In this document: in pieces, positions 26,057 through 34,792 of the stretch
Position numbering within the stretch: the first letter of the stretch is position 1
How the letters are laid out: the number at the start of each line of letters is the position of its first letter
Source: Weissella muntiaci
Lineage (GTDB): Bacteria > Bacillota > Bacilli > Lactobacillales > Lactobacillaceae
DNA length: 64,000 bases
Reading direction: 5' to 3'
Assembly: GCF_008107635.1 (NCBI RefSeq)
Contig: NZ_SDGZ01000015.1
Span: 236,972-300,971, forward strand
Position numbers and translations under genes: made by a program
Notes under the pieces: generated by a model
The model's input: the letters and a program-made list of their open reading frames with translations, nothing else
The model's database searches: none
What the model was told of the DNA's origin: nothing

Positions 26057-26096
26057 AAAAAAAGGATGTTTTACTTTCAAAGTAAAACATCCTTTT
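26057..26096 (-). terminator. Strong hairpin upstream of the kdu promoter
   Basis: Inverted repeat GGATGTTTTACTTT / AAAGTAAAACATCC flanked by A and T runs, so it can stop transcription in both directions. It probably ends the 26303 gene's transcript, which would extend about 200 bases past its stop. Confidence 0.8.
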
Positions 26097-26275
26097 TCAA
26101 TATTTCAGTAAAAATTTATTTATCTTCAAAATTATTTAGCCACAATGCTCGTGCTGAGTTCACCAAATAATATTGCTTGATACCGACAAGGCAAAGCCAT
26201 TGTCAACTACATGCTTATCAGACGGTATCATACTGAGACAAAATCGATTTTCCTATTCTATATCAATCAAATTAT

Positions 26276-26291
26276 CGTTTCATGTGAAACA
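26276..26291. other. parS-like site 5
   Basis: CGTTTCATGTGAAACA, 14 of 16 matches to TGTTTCACGTGAAACA, intergenic, 12 bases from a gene end. Confidence 0.65.
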
Positions 26292-26302
26292 TGAAGCCAT
26301 GA

Positions 26303-26980
26303 TTAACGGACTCCATATTGCTGTAACTCAGTTGATGTAGGGTCTATTCCGACCCAACCGGCCCCTATTTGACTAGGAGCGTCTAAAACAACAGCTGGCT
26401 TGTGATCGAAATATAATTCCCAACTTTGATTGCCACCAAAATTATATTCAGGAGCCAGGTTGTTTACCACTCCTCTATCACGAACATTGTATATTGAGCC
26501 ATCGGCAAAATAGACTCTAAACCCACCAGCTATTTCCTCCATATGATCAAAATTTGGTGTCGTCGTACCTGAATTATAGTAAATTGTTTTTTCAATACCA
26601 TAAACAAGCATCCTGCGCGCCTCAATCATTGATTTCTCTTGCGCTGTGACCGGACTGCCCTGATTAACTTGCGTACTCGATTCCTGACTCTCCGCCGTCA
26701 CACTTTTTGTTTCGCTAGCCACCGTCGCTGATGATACATTCTTAGATGAGCTTTTCTTGCTTACAGAGCTCTTTTTTATACTTGCTGTAGAGCTCTTCTT
26801 CTGAGAAGTCTTTTGTGCCTCTTGCTGACCTTCCTTGCCATGTTGCAAGGCAAACCCACTGATGATCCCTATAACAACGATAACACCTAATGCAGCAAAC
26901 AAAATCTTTTTAAGATTACTATTTGGCTTCCCCGTGCCTTTATTGCTACGTGTTTCGTTCTCTTTATCATTACCCATCAT
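26303..26980 (-). CDS. Membrane-anchored protein with Ser/Lys-rich linker
   Basis: 225 residues: a charged N-terminal cytoplasmic stretch, one membrane segment (about 22-41), an extracellular low-complexity linker rich in Ser, Lys, Thr and Gln (about 45-110), then a folded C-terminal domain of about 110 residues with Trp and Tyr (QSWELYFDHKPAVVL). No LPxTG or lipobox. AAGGGG precedes ATG 26980. It lies beside the WxL surface protein gene and may be another surface factor. Domain not recognised. Confidence 0.6.
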   Translation of the reverse strand: MMGNDKENETRSNKGTGKPNSNLKKILFAALGVIVVIGIISGFALQHGKEGQQEAQKTSQKKSSTASIKKSSVSKKSSSKNVSSATVASETKSVTAESQESSTQVNQGSPVTAQEKSMIEARRMLVYGIEKTIYYNSGTTTPNFDHMEEIAGGFRVYFADGSIYNVRDRGVVNNLAPEYNFGGNQSWELYFDHKPAVVLDAPSQIGAGWVGIDPTSTELQQYGVR

Positions 26981-27126
26981 ACTCGACCCCTTCAATATTT
27001 GTTATTCAAACTTAAATATACCCCTTAAACCCCTATATAAGAAGCAATAATTGTCGCATTCGATATACAATATTCCACACCATGTTAACTAAATCACTTG
27101 TCACCTTAGATTGTTGATTTGATACA

Positions 27127-27171
27127 TGAAAAAAACTGTCTGTCGAATAGAATTCCAACAAACAGTCTCTT
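27127..27171 (-). terminator. Terminator of the WxL protein gene
   Basis: AAGAGACTGTTTGT / ACAGACAGTTTTTT on the minus strand immediately past the stop at 27176. Confidence 0.8.
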
Positions 27172-27175
27172 AAGT

Positions 27176-29614
27176 CTAATTCACAGGCACATCCTGCAAG
27201 GTCCAACCGATTTCGCCAGTGTAATCTCCGACCTTTGTATTCAAAGCCTTCGAGATGTTAATAAACAAACCAGTATCTTGGTTGTTCCAACTATCATTTA
27301 CAGTTACATTCTCATCAGATGTAGTTTCGTGTTCCATAATCACTGTATCTTGTTGCCCCAGCAGATGATCATTACCAGACTCTTTAAAAGTAATTACATC
27401 TACTAGTTGATCAACCCCATTACTTAATTCATTTACCATCCGTGCCACGATCCGCCAACTCTTCCCAGTTCCCCTGGTGTCCGCCACAGTCAGACTTGAA
27501 TTAGTGTTCTCGGCCGCCGAATGATCAATATTCTTACTTGATAGGGCATGCGATCCAAAGGTCACCGTTGCAAGTTGGTCAATCCAGTTTAATCCACCGA
27601 TAATCTGGTACTTTGTAGCACCTTTTAACTCAGCATCATGCACCGTTGTATCTTCATCTGGTGTCCGGTTGCCATTTTGATCAGTCGCAACCACACGTAC
27701 ATAGTCACCTGTCTCAAGTCCAGCAATTCTCCCTATATTAAAATCACCCTCAGCGTCAGCCACCGCTTGATTGCTTACGACAACCCAAGTTGTTCCACCA
27801 TCATGGCTAACTTCCGCTGACACTTTTGCTCCAGCTTCAGTTTTACCGACAATTTCGGCATTACTAGTTGCTGAGCTCGACAATGTGACAGGTGCTGGTG
27901 GCGTCTTATCGGTAACATCGGCGGTTACCGCGTCTTCGAAGCCGGCATACTTACCATAAAAGCTCAGCAGATCACCACCATTACTGGTTGCCCTTTGGAA
28001 ATAACTTCCATTCAACGTAACATAGCCCGCATCATCCGTGGCTAGGGTGTCTGCAACCCCTGTTGAATCTTGTAGGTCAACAGCCACTTGATCCTTAACT
28101 GCCCAAATTATCTGATACGTCAACCCACCTGTATTTGGATCAATTTTCCCTGAGGCAGGCAATTGGCCCATTGAGACACGTGCACGAACAACCTTATCAG
28201 TATCCCAGATGAGAGCGTTCTGCTCAGTGCCACCACCTTCAAGCGGATTTGTTGTGTTAGGCGTACTTGCCCACGGTTGGACATTAATCTTTAACGGATC
28301 ATTTAAGCCAGCAATCCGTGCTGTTGAATTATTTTTATAATTACTAGCTAAAGTTGCATTTGACGATTGCACTCCATTTGCCGCTGTATAACTAAAATCC
28401 TCGACCTTTTCGTAGGCCGATGACGCGGCACTAGTTAATGTATTCTTCCCGTTATCCCACAACGTAACATTCGTGTTTTTGATACCAAAGGTTCCCCGGG
28501 TCAGGTTCACCGCTGCATTATTACCAGCTCCTTGATTATTGATATCAAAAGTTTTTGGATTGTTTAGCGTGAGATATTGGTTTGTGTTATATCCGGTCAT
28601 TTGAATCAATGGAACACCCGTATTTTGCGTCCCAACAACGTATAACGTTCCAGTTGGTTCTACTAGTATCCCTTGATTTCCGCCGTTAGCAGTTGTATTT
28701 GAATAATCAATTACTGGGGTTGTCCCACCACTAGTATTTGAAGATACTAACATCGTTGCATTATTTTTTACAATATAGTGTCCCGCCGTATCATTCAAAT
28801 ACCAATTGATTCCGGCCGATCCGCCATTTAGGTTGAACGTGGCGCCACTGTCTACTAGAACCTCTCCAAAATGGTAATAAATATGGGGATAGATGTTACT
28901 CTTACGGTAGTTTATCAACGTCACATTTGCATTTTGACCAATCGTAATGTTACCTTGTGCCGCAGTTGATGTCATATACCAGGTTGAAACCCCTCCCGCG
29001 CCACTTGTTGAAGACTCACCGTTTGAGTTCGAACTGGCATTGGACACACCATAATAGTTACAGTTAGGGGCGACATCAATACTTTGTGCACCGACGATAT
29101 TCTCATAGTTGGTCTGAATATCAATATTACCACTCAGCTTAACCTTGGCACCTCCCACGGTCATGAAGCGCTGACCAGCCGTAAACCCTTGTGAATAGGA
29201 TAAATTCTCCATGTCAATTGTCCAATTGCTAGAACGACTAGCTTCATTGGTGTAAATAAATCCTTCTACGCCACTTCCGGCAGTTGCCGTTAATTTAATA
29301 TCATGGACTTTAAATACAGGATTATCGATCCCTGCTGCATTATTTAAATCAAATGAGTGTGAGGCATCGGTTCCAGCGTTATAGTCAATTCCATAACCAT
29401 TTCCATCTAGCTCAATACTAGCTGTTCTAACATTCGTCCCAGCACTTGTACTGACAATGTTTTGCGATAACGTAATTTTGGTCACATTACTATTGTTCCA
29501 CGCGGCCACTAACTCTGGCCAACTAGCTACACTAACCTCGTCAGCTTGAATCCTTTGCCCGAATAATAGAAAACCCATTATTACGCCAAATACTAACACC
29601 AAAAAATTTCGCAT
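27176..29614 (-). CDS. WxL-domain surface protein with pectate-lyase-like adhesive region
   Basis: 812 residues. Signal peptide at 1-24 (cleavage near QADEV). The N-terminal half, about 40-460, is rich in Asn, Thr, Gly and short beta repeats, like the beta-helix 'pectate-lyase-like adhesive' domains of lactobacilli. Then Ig-like parts (about 590-690), and a C-terminal WxL domain with VADTRGTGKSWRIVARM and DYTGEIGWTLQDVP. WxL domains attach proteins non-covalently to the cell wall. The first motif is W-R-I instead of W-x-L, the second is GWTL. GGGGAGGGG precedes ATG. It stands alone, without the usual DUF916 and LPxTG partners nearby. Confidence 0.82.
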   Translation of the reverse strand: MRNFLVLVFGVIMGFLLFGQRIQADEVSVASWPELVAAWNNSNVTKITLSQNIVSTSAGTNVRTASIELDGNGYGIDYNAGTDASHSFDLNNAAGIDNPVFKVHDIKLTATAGSGVEGFIYTNEASRSSNWTIDMENLSYSQGFTAGQRFMTVGGAKVKLSGNIDIQTNYENIVGAQSIDVAPNCNYYGVSNASSNSNGESSTSGAGGVSTWYMTSTAAQGNITIGQNANVTLINYRKSNIYPHIYYHFGEVLVDSGATFNLNGGSAGINWYLNDTAGHYIVKNNATMLVSSNTSGGTTPVIDYSNTTANGGNQGILVEPTGTLYVVGTQNTGVPLIQMTGYNTNQYLTLNNPKTFDINNQGAGNNAAVNLTRGTFGIKNTNVTLWDNGKNTLTSAASSAYEKVEDFSYTAANGVQSSNATLASNYKNNSTARIAGLNDPLKINVQPWASTPNTTNPLEGGGTEQNALIWDTDKVVRARVSMGQLPASGKIDPNTGGLTYQIIWAVKDQVAVDLQDSTGVADTLATDDAGYVTLNGSYFQRATSNGGDLLSFYGKYAGFEDAVTADVTDKTPPAPVTLSSSATSNAEIVGKTEAGAKVSAEVSHDGGTTWVVVSNQAVADAEGDFNIGRIAGLETGDYVRVVATDQNGNRTPDEDTTVHDAELKGATKYQIIGGLNWIDQLATVTFGSHALSSKNIDHSAAENTNSSLTVADTRGTGKSWRIVARMVNELSNGVDQLVDVITFKESGNDHLLGQQDTVIMEHETTSDENVTVNDSWNNQDTGLFINISKALNTKVGDYTGEIGWTLQDVPVN

Positions 29615-29811
29615 CCTAGCCCCTCCCCAAAAGAAATTATTCTAATCACAAACTTAGATCAATTAAGTAAATTCATTTCTTGTCACTATTAGTCTATGCT
29701 TTATTGTTGCCAAGAAATGGAATGCTTATTGCGGTAACTTTGAATATAAAAAGAATATTTTGAGAAGGCTTTCACTGGTAAAATGTTGGCGTTTTGGATT
29801 ATTTATGAATA

Positions 29812-29853
29812 AAAGGATGATCATTAAGCATTCAGCCTAATAATCACCCTTCT
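29812..29853 (-). terminator. Terminator of the LytTR/ABC operon
   Basis: Imperfect inverted repeat AAAGGATGATCATTA / TAATAATCACCCTT. On the minus strand it lies 11 bases past the DUF3021 stop. The repeat is long but mismatched. Confidence 0.55.
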
Positions 29854-29863
29854 CAATCTACAT

Positions 29864-30265
29864 TCATTTAATCAGTCGATTTATCTCTGAGACCTGCTTT
29901 CTAAATACATAAATCGACAAACCGACATTCAATGCATAAATTAACACCGTTGCTATCAGCATTTGCTCAAGCCCGCGAATTGTCAGCCAATCAAAACCCA
30001 GATCCACTGAATTAAAGGCCATGTTTGCTGAATAAATCAAAACCACGACAAATAAAAAGTGCAGTCCATATAATATTGTTCGGGGCGTTTTGTCAAAATG
30101 ATCAAAAACCATTACCGAAATGCCAATTATTCCCCATAAGATCAAAGATGCCGCCAACCCGCTGCGGCTGGTTTCAACATAGCCTGTAAATACACTCACA
30201 AGCATTTGTGAAAACGACCCAAAGATCATCCCCACAACAAAGTGCCTTAGAATTTGTCTAATCAT
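29864..30265 (-). CDS. DUF3021 membrane protein
   Basis: 133 residues, four membrane segments, with the DUF3021 layout (HFVVGMIFGSFSQML at the start, DWLTIRGLEQMLIATVLIYALNV late). DUF3021 genes occur almost always next to a LytTR regulator, as here, and the protein probably tunes that regulator from the membrane. The start overlaps the regulator's stop by 8 bp and GGAGGAATT precedes it. Confidence 0.8.
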   Translation of the reverse strand: MIRQILRHFVVGMIFGSFSQMLVSVFTGYVETSRSGLAASLILWGIIGISVMVFDHFDKTPRTILYGLHFLFVVVLIYSANMAFNSVDLGFDWLTIRGLEQMLIATVLIYALNVGLSIYVFRKQVSEINRLIK

Positions 30266-30707
30266 ACCGTAATTCCTCCAATTGAGCCTTTAACGATGAT
30301 AGATAACGTCTTGATATCTCGACTTCTTTACCACCAGCCAAAACCGCCACAGCGTTACCCCAAACGATCTTAACCTCTTTTAGCAAACGCAATTGAATGG
30401 CGGACGATCTGCTTACTTGAACAAAATACTTGTCTAATTTTGCCATAAAGCTAGCTAAGGTACTTCTAATTTCATAAGTGTCCGTGCTTGTCTCAATCTG
30501 AAGGTTATTTTTCTGGACTTGAATTGCAACTATGTCATGCATATAGATTCGAACATGACGTCCATTAAGCCGATCTGTAATTTGTAAAACCGGTTGTTCA
30601 TAGTCAGAGATAAATTCAAAAAATTTATCCGCTTCTACCTGTGTTATGTTCGCTCGCAGTACAATATCCCATTCTGGAACATTTTCAGATTCAAATCGAA
30701 ATTTCAT
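30258..30707 (-). CDS. LytTR-family DNA-binding regulator
   Basis: 149 residues. A C-terminal LytTR domain is visible: the DIVAIQVQKNNLQIETSTDTYEI region, then ASFMAKLDKYFVQVSRSSAIQLRLLKEV and IS-R-RYLSSLKAQL. It lacks a response-regulator receiver domain and is in the short stand-alone class. GAGGAATAGGG precedes ATG, which overlaps the permease stop as ATGA. It probably controls this ABC operon with DUF3021. Confidence 0.88.
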   Translation of the reverse strand: MKFRFESENVPEWDIVLRANITQVEADKFFEFISDYEQPVLQITDRLNGRHVRIYMHDIVAIQVQKNNLQIETSTDTYEIRSTLASFMAKLDKYFVQVSRSSAIQLRLLKEVKIVWGNAVAVLAGGKEVEISRRYLSSLKAQLEELRYD

Positions 30708-31507
30708 TCCCTATTCCTCAGCTGTGTAATAGCAATAAGTATCACACTAGCCAACAATAATATCAAACTAATATTTGTAGTACTAAGTACCTGATTTCCC
30801 CATTTAACAGACATCCCCAGGAACTCCTTTGTAGTCAAATCCACCTTAGTCGTAACCAATGCATTCCGGAATAAGCTTGCTGATAAGAATCCTGGCCAGT
30901 ATTTCATTATATGTTGTGCAACTGCCGGAACTGCTCCAAAGGGCATATAAGCCCCTACTAAGAAGCCACTCAGTACATTCAACGTTGTGCTGACTCCGCT
31001 AAAACTGCCTTCATTGTGTACAAACAATAGTACAATCCCATTAATTCCAACGGAAATCACGGTACTTAGTAAAATTATTGGAAGGACTTTCATCAAATTC
31101 GAGAAATGAAAGGTCATTTGACCCTGAAGATAAAAGAAGGTCACATAAACCGCCAAAATGACCACTGTCATGATAAATCCCACAATGCCACTGGCAATTA
31201 AATAACTTGAATTCAACTTACGTTCACTAACACCGTTAATAAAAAATGCTGCTCGTTGCCCTTTCGCTTCATCAAAGACCTTGATTCCCAAAACGGTGAA
31301 AGAAGTCGTCAATGCGGCCACGGATAATGCTCCACCAAGTAGCCATTGATTTAGCATTGTCGTCTGATGTTGAAAACTGGCGACCAGGTTGTATTGAATA
31401 AATAACTCATAGAGCCCTAAGACCAATAGTGGGCTAAATAAAGACCAAAATACAGTTGATTTATTTTGAAAATATAAGCGTAAATTTCGTTCAACCAATG
31501 CAATCAT
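30704..31507 (-). CDS. ABC-2 type permease
   Basis: 267 residues with six membrane segments in the ABC-2 arrangement. A cytoplasmic N-terminus is followed by helices near 20-40, 55-75, 105-125, 140-165, 170-190 and 240-260. GAGGTGCGAGC precedes ATG, which overlaps the ATPase stop as ATGA, so they are made together. The pair likely exports a substrate or protects against an antimicrobial compound; nothing in the sequence names it. Confidence 0.85.
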   Translation of the reverse strand: MIALVERNLRLYFQNKSTVFWSLFSPLLVLGLYELFIQYNLVASFQHQTTMLNQWLLGGALSVAALTTSFTVLGIKVFDEAKGQRAAFFINGVSERKLNSSYLIASGIVGFIMTVVILAVYVTFFYLQGQMTFHFSNLMKVLPIILLSTVISVGINGIVLLFVHNEGSFSGVSTTLNVLSGFLVGAYMPFGAVPAVAQHIMKYWPGFLSASLFRNALVTTKVDLTTKEFLGMSVKWGNQVLSTTNISLILLLASVILIAITQLRNRE

Positions 31508-32370
31508 GCTCGCACCTCTTTTCCTGTTAGCGTAACAAATACATCATCCAATGTTCCTTGGCGATATGAAAATTTATTTACTTTCTGCTTGATTAATTCT
31601 TTTAGCATCGCTTGAGTATCATCAATCAAGTATTGATCAGCTTGTTTAACCCAGTGCACTGGCGCAATGAAATGACCATCAAAAACTGTTAATAAATTTG
31701 TCGTATACTGCTCCTCAAGTTCCGCCGCACTACCCTGTGCCAAAATCTCCCCTCGATCTAGGATATAAATCTGATCAGACTGTTCGGCCTCTTCCAAGTA
31801 GTGTGTCGTTAAGAATACAGTCATCTCTTGATCACGCCGCAATTCTGCTAATGCCTCCCAGATCAAGGACCTTGTTTGAATATCAAGCGCCGTAGTTGGT
31901 TCGTCTAAGAATAGAATTTTAGGCCTACTTAATAGCGCATTTACGATATCAACTCGTCGCCTTTGGCCGCCTGACAGTTTCCCAACCTTTCGATTACCCA
32001 ATGCCTTCAATTGAAATGTTTCAATCATCTTCTGCGTATATTGATCACTAGCATGTACCAATCTCTGGGTGAGCAATAAATTCTGATTAACTGTCAATTC
32101 TTTACTCAACACTGATTTTTGAAAAACTAGTCCAATTGCTTCTCGTGCCTGCTTCTTTTGTTTTTCAATGTCAAAACCATTAATCTCAACTTTCCCTGCT
32201 GTCATCTTATCAAGGGTCGTTAACATGTTAATCGCGGTTGATTTACCCGCACCATTTGGTCCCAGAAAGGCAATAAACTTTCCTGCCTCAATTTCAAGAT
32301 TCACATCTTTAACAGCTGTGAAATCGCCGAATCGCTTTGTTAGTCCTTTTGCACGTATCGCTGTAGCCAT
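31504..32370 (-). CDS. ABC transporter ATPase, LytTR-linked
   Basis: 288 residues: Walker A GPNGAGKST near residue 39, signature LSGGQRRRVDIVNALL near 135, Walker B ILFLDEPTTALD and the H-loop TTHYLEEAEQ. GGAGCGTTAAATA precedes ATG. It is first of a four-gene operon (ATPase, permease, LytTR, DUF3021), a common arrangement in Firmicutes for bacitracin/antimicrobial-like or unknown exporters. The promoter region is not sharply defined (weak -35 CTGAAT, 17 bases, -10 TATAGT at about 32420-32450). Confidence 0.9.
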   Translation of the reverse strand: MATAIRAKGLTKRFGDFTAVKDVNLEIEAGKFIAFLGPNGAGKSTAINMLTTLDKMTAGKVEINGFDIEKQKKQAREAIGLVFQKSVLSKELTVNQNLLLTQRLVHASDQYTQKMIETFQLKALGNRKVGKLSGGQRRRVDIVNALLSRPKILFLDEPTTALDIQTRSLIWEALAELRRDQEMTVFLTTHYLEEAEQSDQIYILDRGEILAQGSAAELEEQYTTNLLTVFDGHFIAPVHWVKQADQYLIDDTQAMLKELIKQKVNKFSYRQGTLDDVFVTLTGKEVRA

Positions 32371-32505
32371 TATTTAACGCTCCTTTATCCGTTATCGAGT
32401 TAAGCTCTCTTTATTGTTATTAACTATAAAAGGTTGGCGTTGATTATTCAGCATTAACTGGCTAAGCGGTTCATATATTGTGACAAGTGGTCTTTTCCAC
32501 TAAAA

Positions 32506-32544
32506 AAGCGTTAATCCGTCCGATGTAACAGATTAACGCCTATG
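32506..32544 (-). terminator. Terminator of the 32547 membrane protein gene
   Basis: GGCGTTAATC / GATTAACGCTTTTTT on the minus strand, directly past the stop. Confidence 0.85.
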
Positions 32545-32546
32545 AT

Positions 32547-33914
32547 TTAAGATTCAATTTTACGATGATTAATTTCTAGAGATAGTGCCACCAACACGAA
32601 TAGAGCAAAAATTATTGAGATACCAATATGAACATCGTTGATCACGCCAACGAACTGCGATGCATGTTTCCGATGCGCATATTCATATAGCAAACCTGCG
32701 ATACTTGTTCGATGTGCATAACTCAAAGTGAGGAATAATATCCAAATTACAGATTGCATCGCCAAGCCACCCACTGCAAGCAATCGTGGCGCAAAATGAT
32801 AAATTGATGCTTCCGACAAATGATCAACCTCCAGCAATTCTTGATTAACACTTCGATTGATCAAAACCGCCGCAACTCTAAGCAACAATACTCCCACTAA
32901 CAACATTACTGGTTGGAAGATAACAAGCAAACCAACTAAGATCAGGATATAAGGTACATATCCAGTTAATCCTCCTGGCAATATTCGCTGCAATATCTTT
33001 TCTATCGGTCCCGCCAATAAGGGCGCCAAAACGTACATTGCAACAACCCATGCATAATCCGGATTCCCCGGTAACAAGAAAATGTACATCGTTATATACA
33101 CAGCAATGAAGTCAATACACATTCCGCGTAAAGATGCCTTTATATAGAGAAATCTGGGAATTCGCAATTGCTTGTCAAAACCTCGCCTTAGCGTATAACC
33201 AAAGATAACCGGTAGAATTATTAAAATTCCAAGAATACTCAATAGTAAGGCTGCTAGGTTTCCTTCATTCCTAATAACCCTTAAGGATAAAATATCCGCG
33301 AACAATAAAAGCGTGATAACAATGTTTAAATAGTTCAGTTCAAGCTTTTGCCAATTTACGGCTCTAACGGGTTCCCATACTGGACTGGCAATCGCTCCCA
33401 ATAACCCTAAAATCAGATAAAATGCGTAAACAATAAAAGAAATGTAAATATACTTTTGTCCGAGAAAGGCAATAATGACCAATAAGACAATCAGGAGCGG
33501 AAACTGCATCAACATGACCAAACGTTTACTCTTAATGGCATTATTCTTAATTCTTTGATTAAGGGCTCTGACAGCCGGTGGTACCAGTGCAGATCCAATT
33601 CCAATTCCGATCGCCCCAATGTCCCAGAAGACGGCCCAATAACTTCCAAAGATTCCAATAATTGCCCCAGCAATACTGACACAGTAGCCGATTACCAATA
33701 ACGGTTCAATCTGAACCTTATAACCTGCTAGGAGAAATAGAACCGAACGCCTGAAGGCATAAAAAAGCACAAAGGGAATCGCATTTAGAATGGTCGGACC
33801 CTGTCGTAATATAATCTGCGATAGCAACAGGAATGACAGCATGTTCAACGTGAAACTACTGGTATTAAGCAGTAAAGCTGAACTTTCCTTTAAATATGTT
33901 TTAATCTTCAACAC
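32547..33914 (-). CDS. Polytopic membrane protein, about twelve helices, MFS-like
   Basis: 455 residues, mostly hydrophobic, with about twelve predicted membrane segments and a basic loop near residue 118-132 (NQRIKNNAIKSKR). It resembles MFS carriers in size and layout, but lacks the typical loop motif, so the family is uncertain. I take GTG 33914 as start, with GGGGG eight bases upstream; the next codon is TTG, which could also serve. Its function is unknown. It has its own terminator. Confidence 0.5.
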   Translation of the reverse strand: MLKIKTYLKESSALLLNTSSFTLNMLSFLLLSQIILRQGPTILNAIPFVLFYAFRRSVLFLLAGYKVQIEPLLVIGYCVSIAGAIIGIFGSYWAVFWDIGAIGIGIGSALVPPAVRALNQRIKNNAIKSKRLVMLMQFPLLIVLLVIIAFLGQKYIYISFIVYAFYLILGLLGAIASPVWEPVRAVNWQKLELNYLNIVITLLLFADILSLRVIRNEGNLAALLLSILGILIILPVIFGYTLRRGFDKQLRIPRFLYIKASLRGMCIDFIAVYITMYIFLLPGNPDYAWVVAMYVLAPLLAGPIEKILQRILPGGLTGYVPYILILVGLLVIFQPVMLLVGVLLLRVAAVLINRSVNQELLEVDHLSEASIYHFAPRLLAVGGLAMQSVIWILFLTLSYAHRTSIAGLLYEYAHRKHASQFVGVINDVHIGISIIFALFVLVALSLEINHRKIES

Positions 33915-34170
33915 AATTTCCCCCTGGGTTATGCATTTTTAATAAATAACGGCCTTGCCTGTTTTCACTATCAGTTTGGTTAATAAGCTCATCCCAATAC
34001 AGAGCATGGCACATCAAAATAGACGTATTCAAAAATAGCATATTTTTATATCAACCAGAACCATCCCTAACATAAAATTAATCTGTCTTTAAGAGCCAGG
34101 TCGTTAATCTAAACGCTAATGTCCATCAGTTTACTCCGGAATTATTTACCGAAGCTTCATATCAGAATGT

Positions 34171-34683
34171 CTAGTCGTTACTTGCTTCAAAACGTACTTC
34201 TCGAATCCACGGACGGTCCGATAATTCATTTTCTGTAATAACTTGATGTACCGTCATCTGGGCCTCTGGTAAGAACATCGTTGGTTCAGGAGCAACCGGA
34301 ATGAACTTTGCTTGCAAGGTCTCATCACCATCGGCCATCAGTTCACCTTCAATTAATTCTACTTCAAAGCCGATCGAAATATTTTCCTGTGCATCCCCCC
34401 AGGAGTTTTTCTCAAATATTTTAGTAGCAAGTCCGAGCTGTCTAGTAACTTTTACCTTTAGACCGGTCTCTTCTAAAAACTCCCGCTCAATTGCCTGAGT
34501 AGGGCTCTCGCCATATTCAACAAATCCCGACACAAACGCCCAACCTTCCGTGATGTCTGCGCGTTGTTCCAATAATATTTTTGTCCGTTCTTTATTCCAC
34601 AAAACACCGAATACAATCACAAAGATCATTCCCTCATGACCAACCTTTTCTCGCATCCGTGCAATATAATTTTTATCAGCCAT
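34171..34683 (-). CDS. NUDIX hydrolase
   Basis: 170 residues starting at ATG 34683 (GAGGAG eight bases upstream; the frame is open to 34734 but lacks a site there). The Nudix box runs from GFVEYGES to the REFLEETGL end (about residues 51-73) and matches G-x5-E-x7-R-E-U-x-E-E-x-G-U. Members split nucleoside diphosphate derivatives. The specific substrate cannot be told. Single gene between the membrane protein and the malate cluster. Confidence 0.88.
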   Translation of the reverse strand: MADKNYIARMREKVGHEGMIFVIVFGVLWNKERTKILLEQRADITEGWAFVSGFVEYGESPTQAIEREFLEETGLKVKVTRQLGLATKIFEKNSWGDAQENISIGFEVELIEGELMADGDETLQAKFIPVAPEPTMFLPEAQMTVHQVITENELSDRPWIREVRFEASND

Positions 34684-34716
34684 CTTAATAACTCCTCTGT
34701 TGACTATCTTAGCGAT

Positions 34717-34732
34717 TGTTCCACATGAAACC
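34717..34732. other. parS-like site 6
   Basis: TGTTCCACATGAAACC, 13 of 16 matches to TGTTTCACGTGAAACA, between gene ends. Confidence 0.6.
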
Positions 34733-34735
34733 AAG

Positions 34736-34776
34736 TAAAAAGGTCATCAATCTATTGACTGATGACCTAAAAACTT
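34736..34776 (-). terminator. Terminator of the malolactic operon
   Basis: AAAAAGGTCATCA and TGATGACCTAAAAAC around a ten-base loop; on the minus strand it ends in a T run. It is just past the mleP stop at 34793. Confidence 0.85.
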
Positions 34777-34792
34777 ACTTATCTATCATAAC

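Noticed and set aside
34717..34732. parS-like sites as Noc-binding sites
   Set aside because: Noc sites in Bacillus read ATTTCCCGGGAAAT; the sites here have the parS core CACGTG or CAC/TGTG, not CCCGGG.
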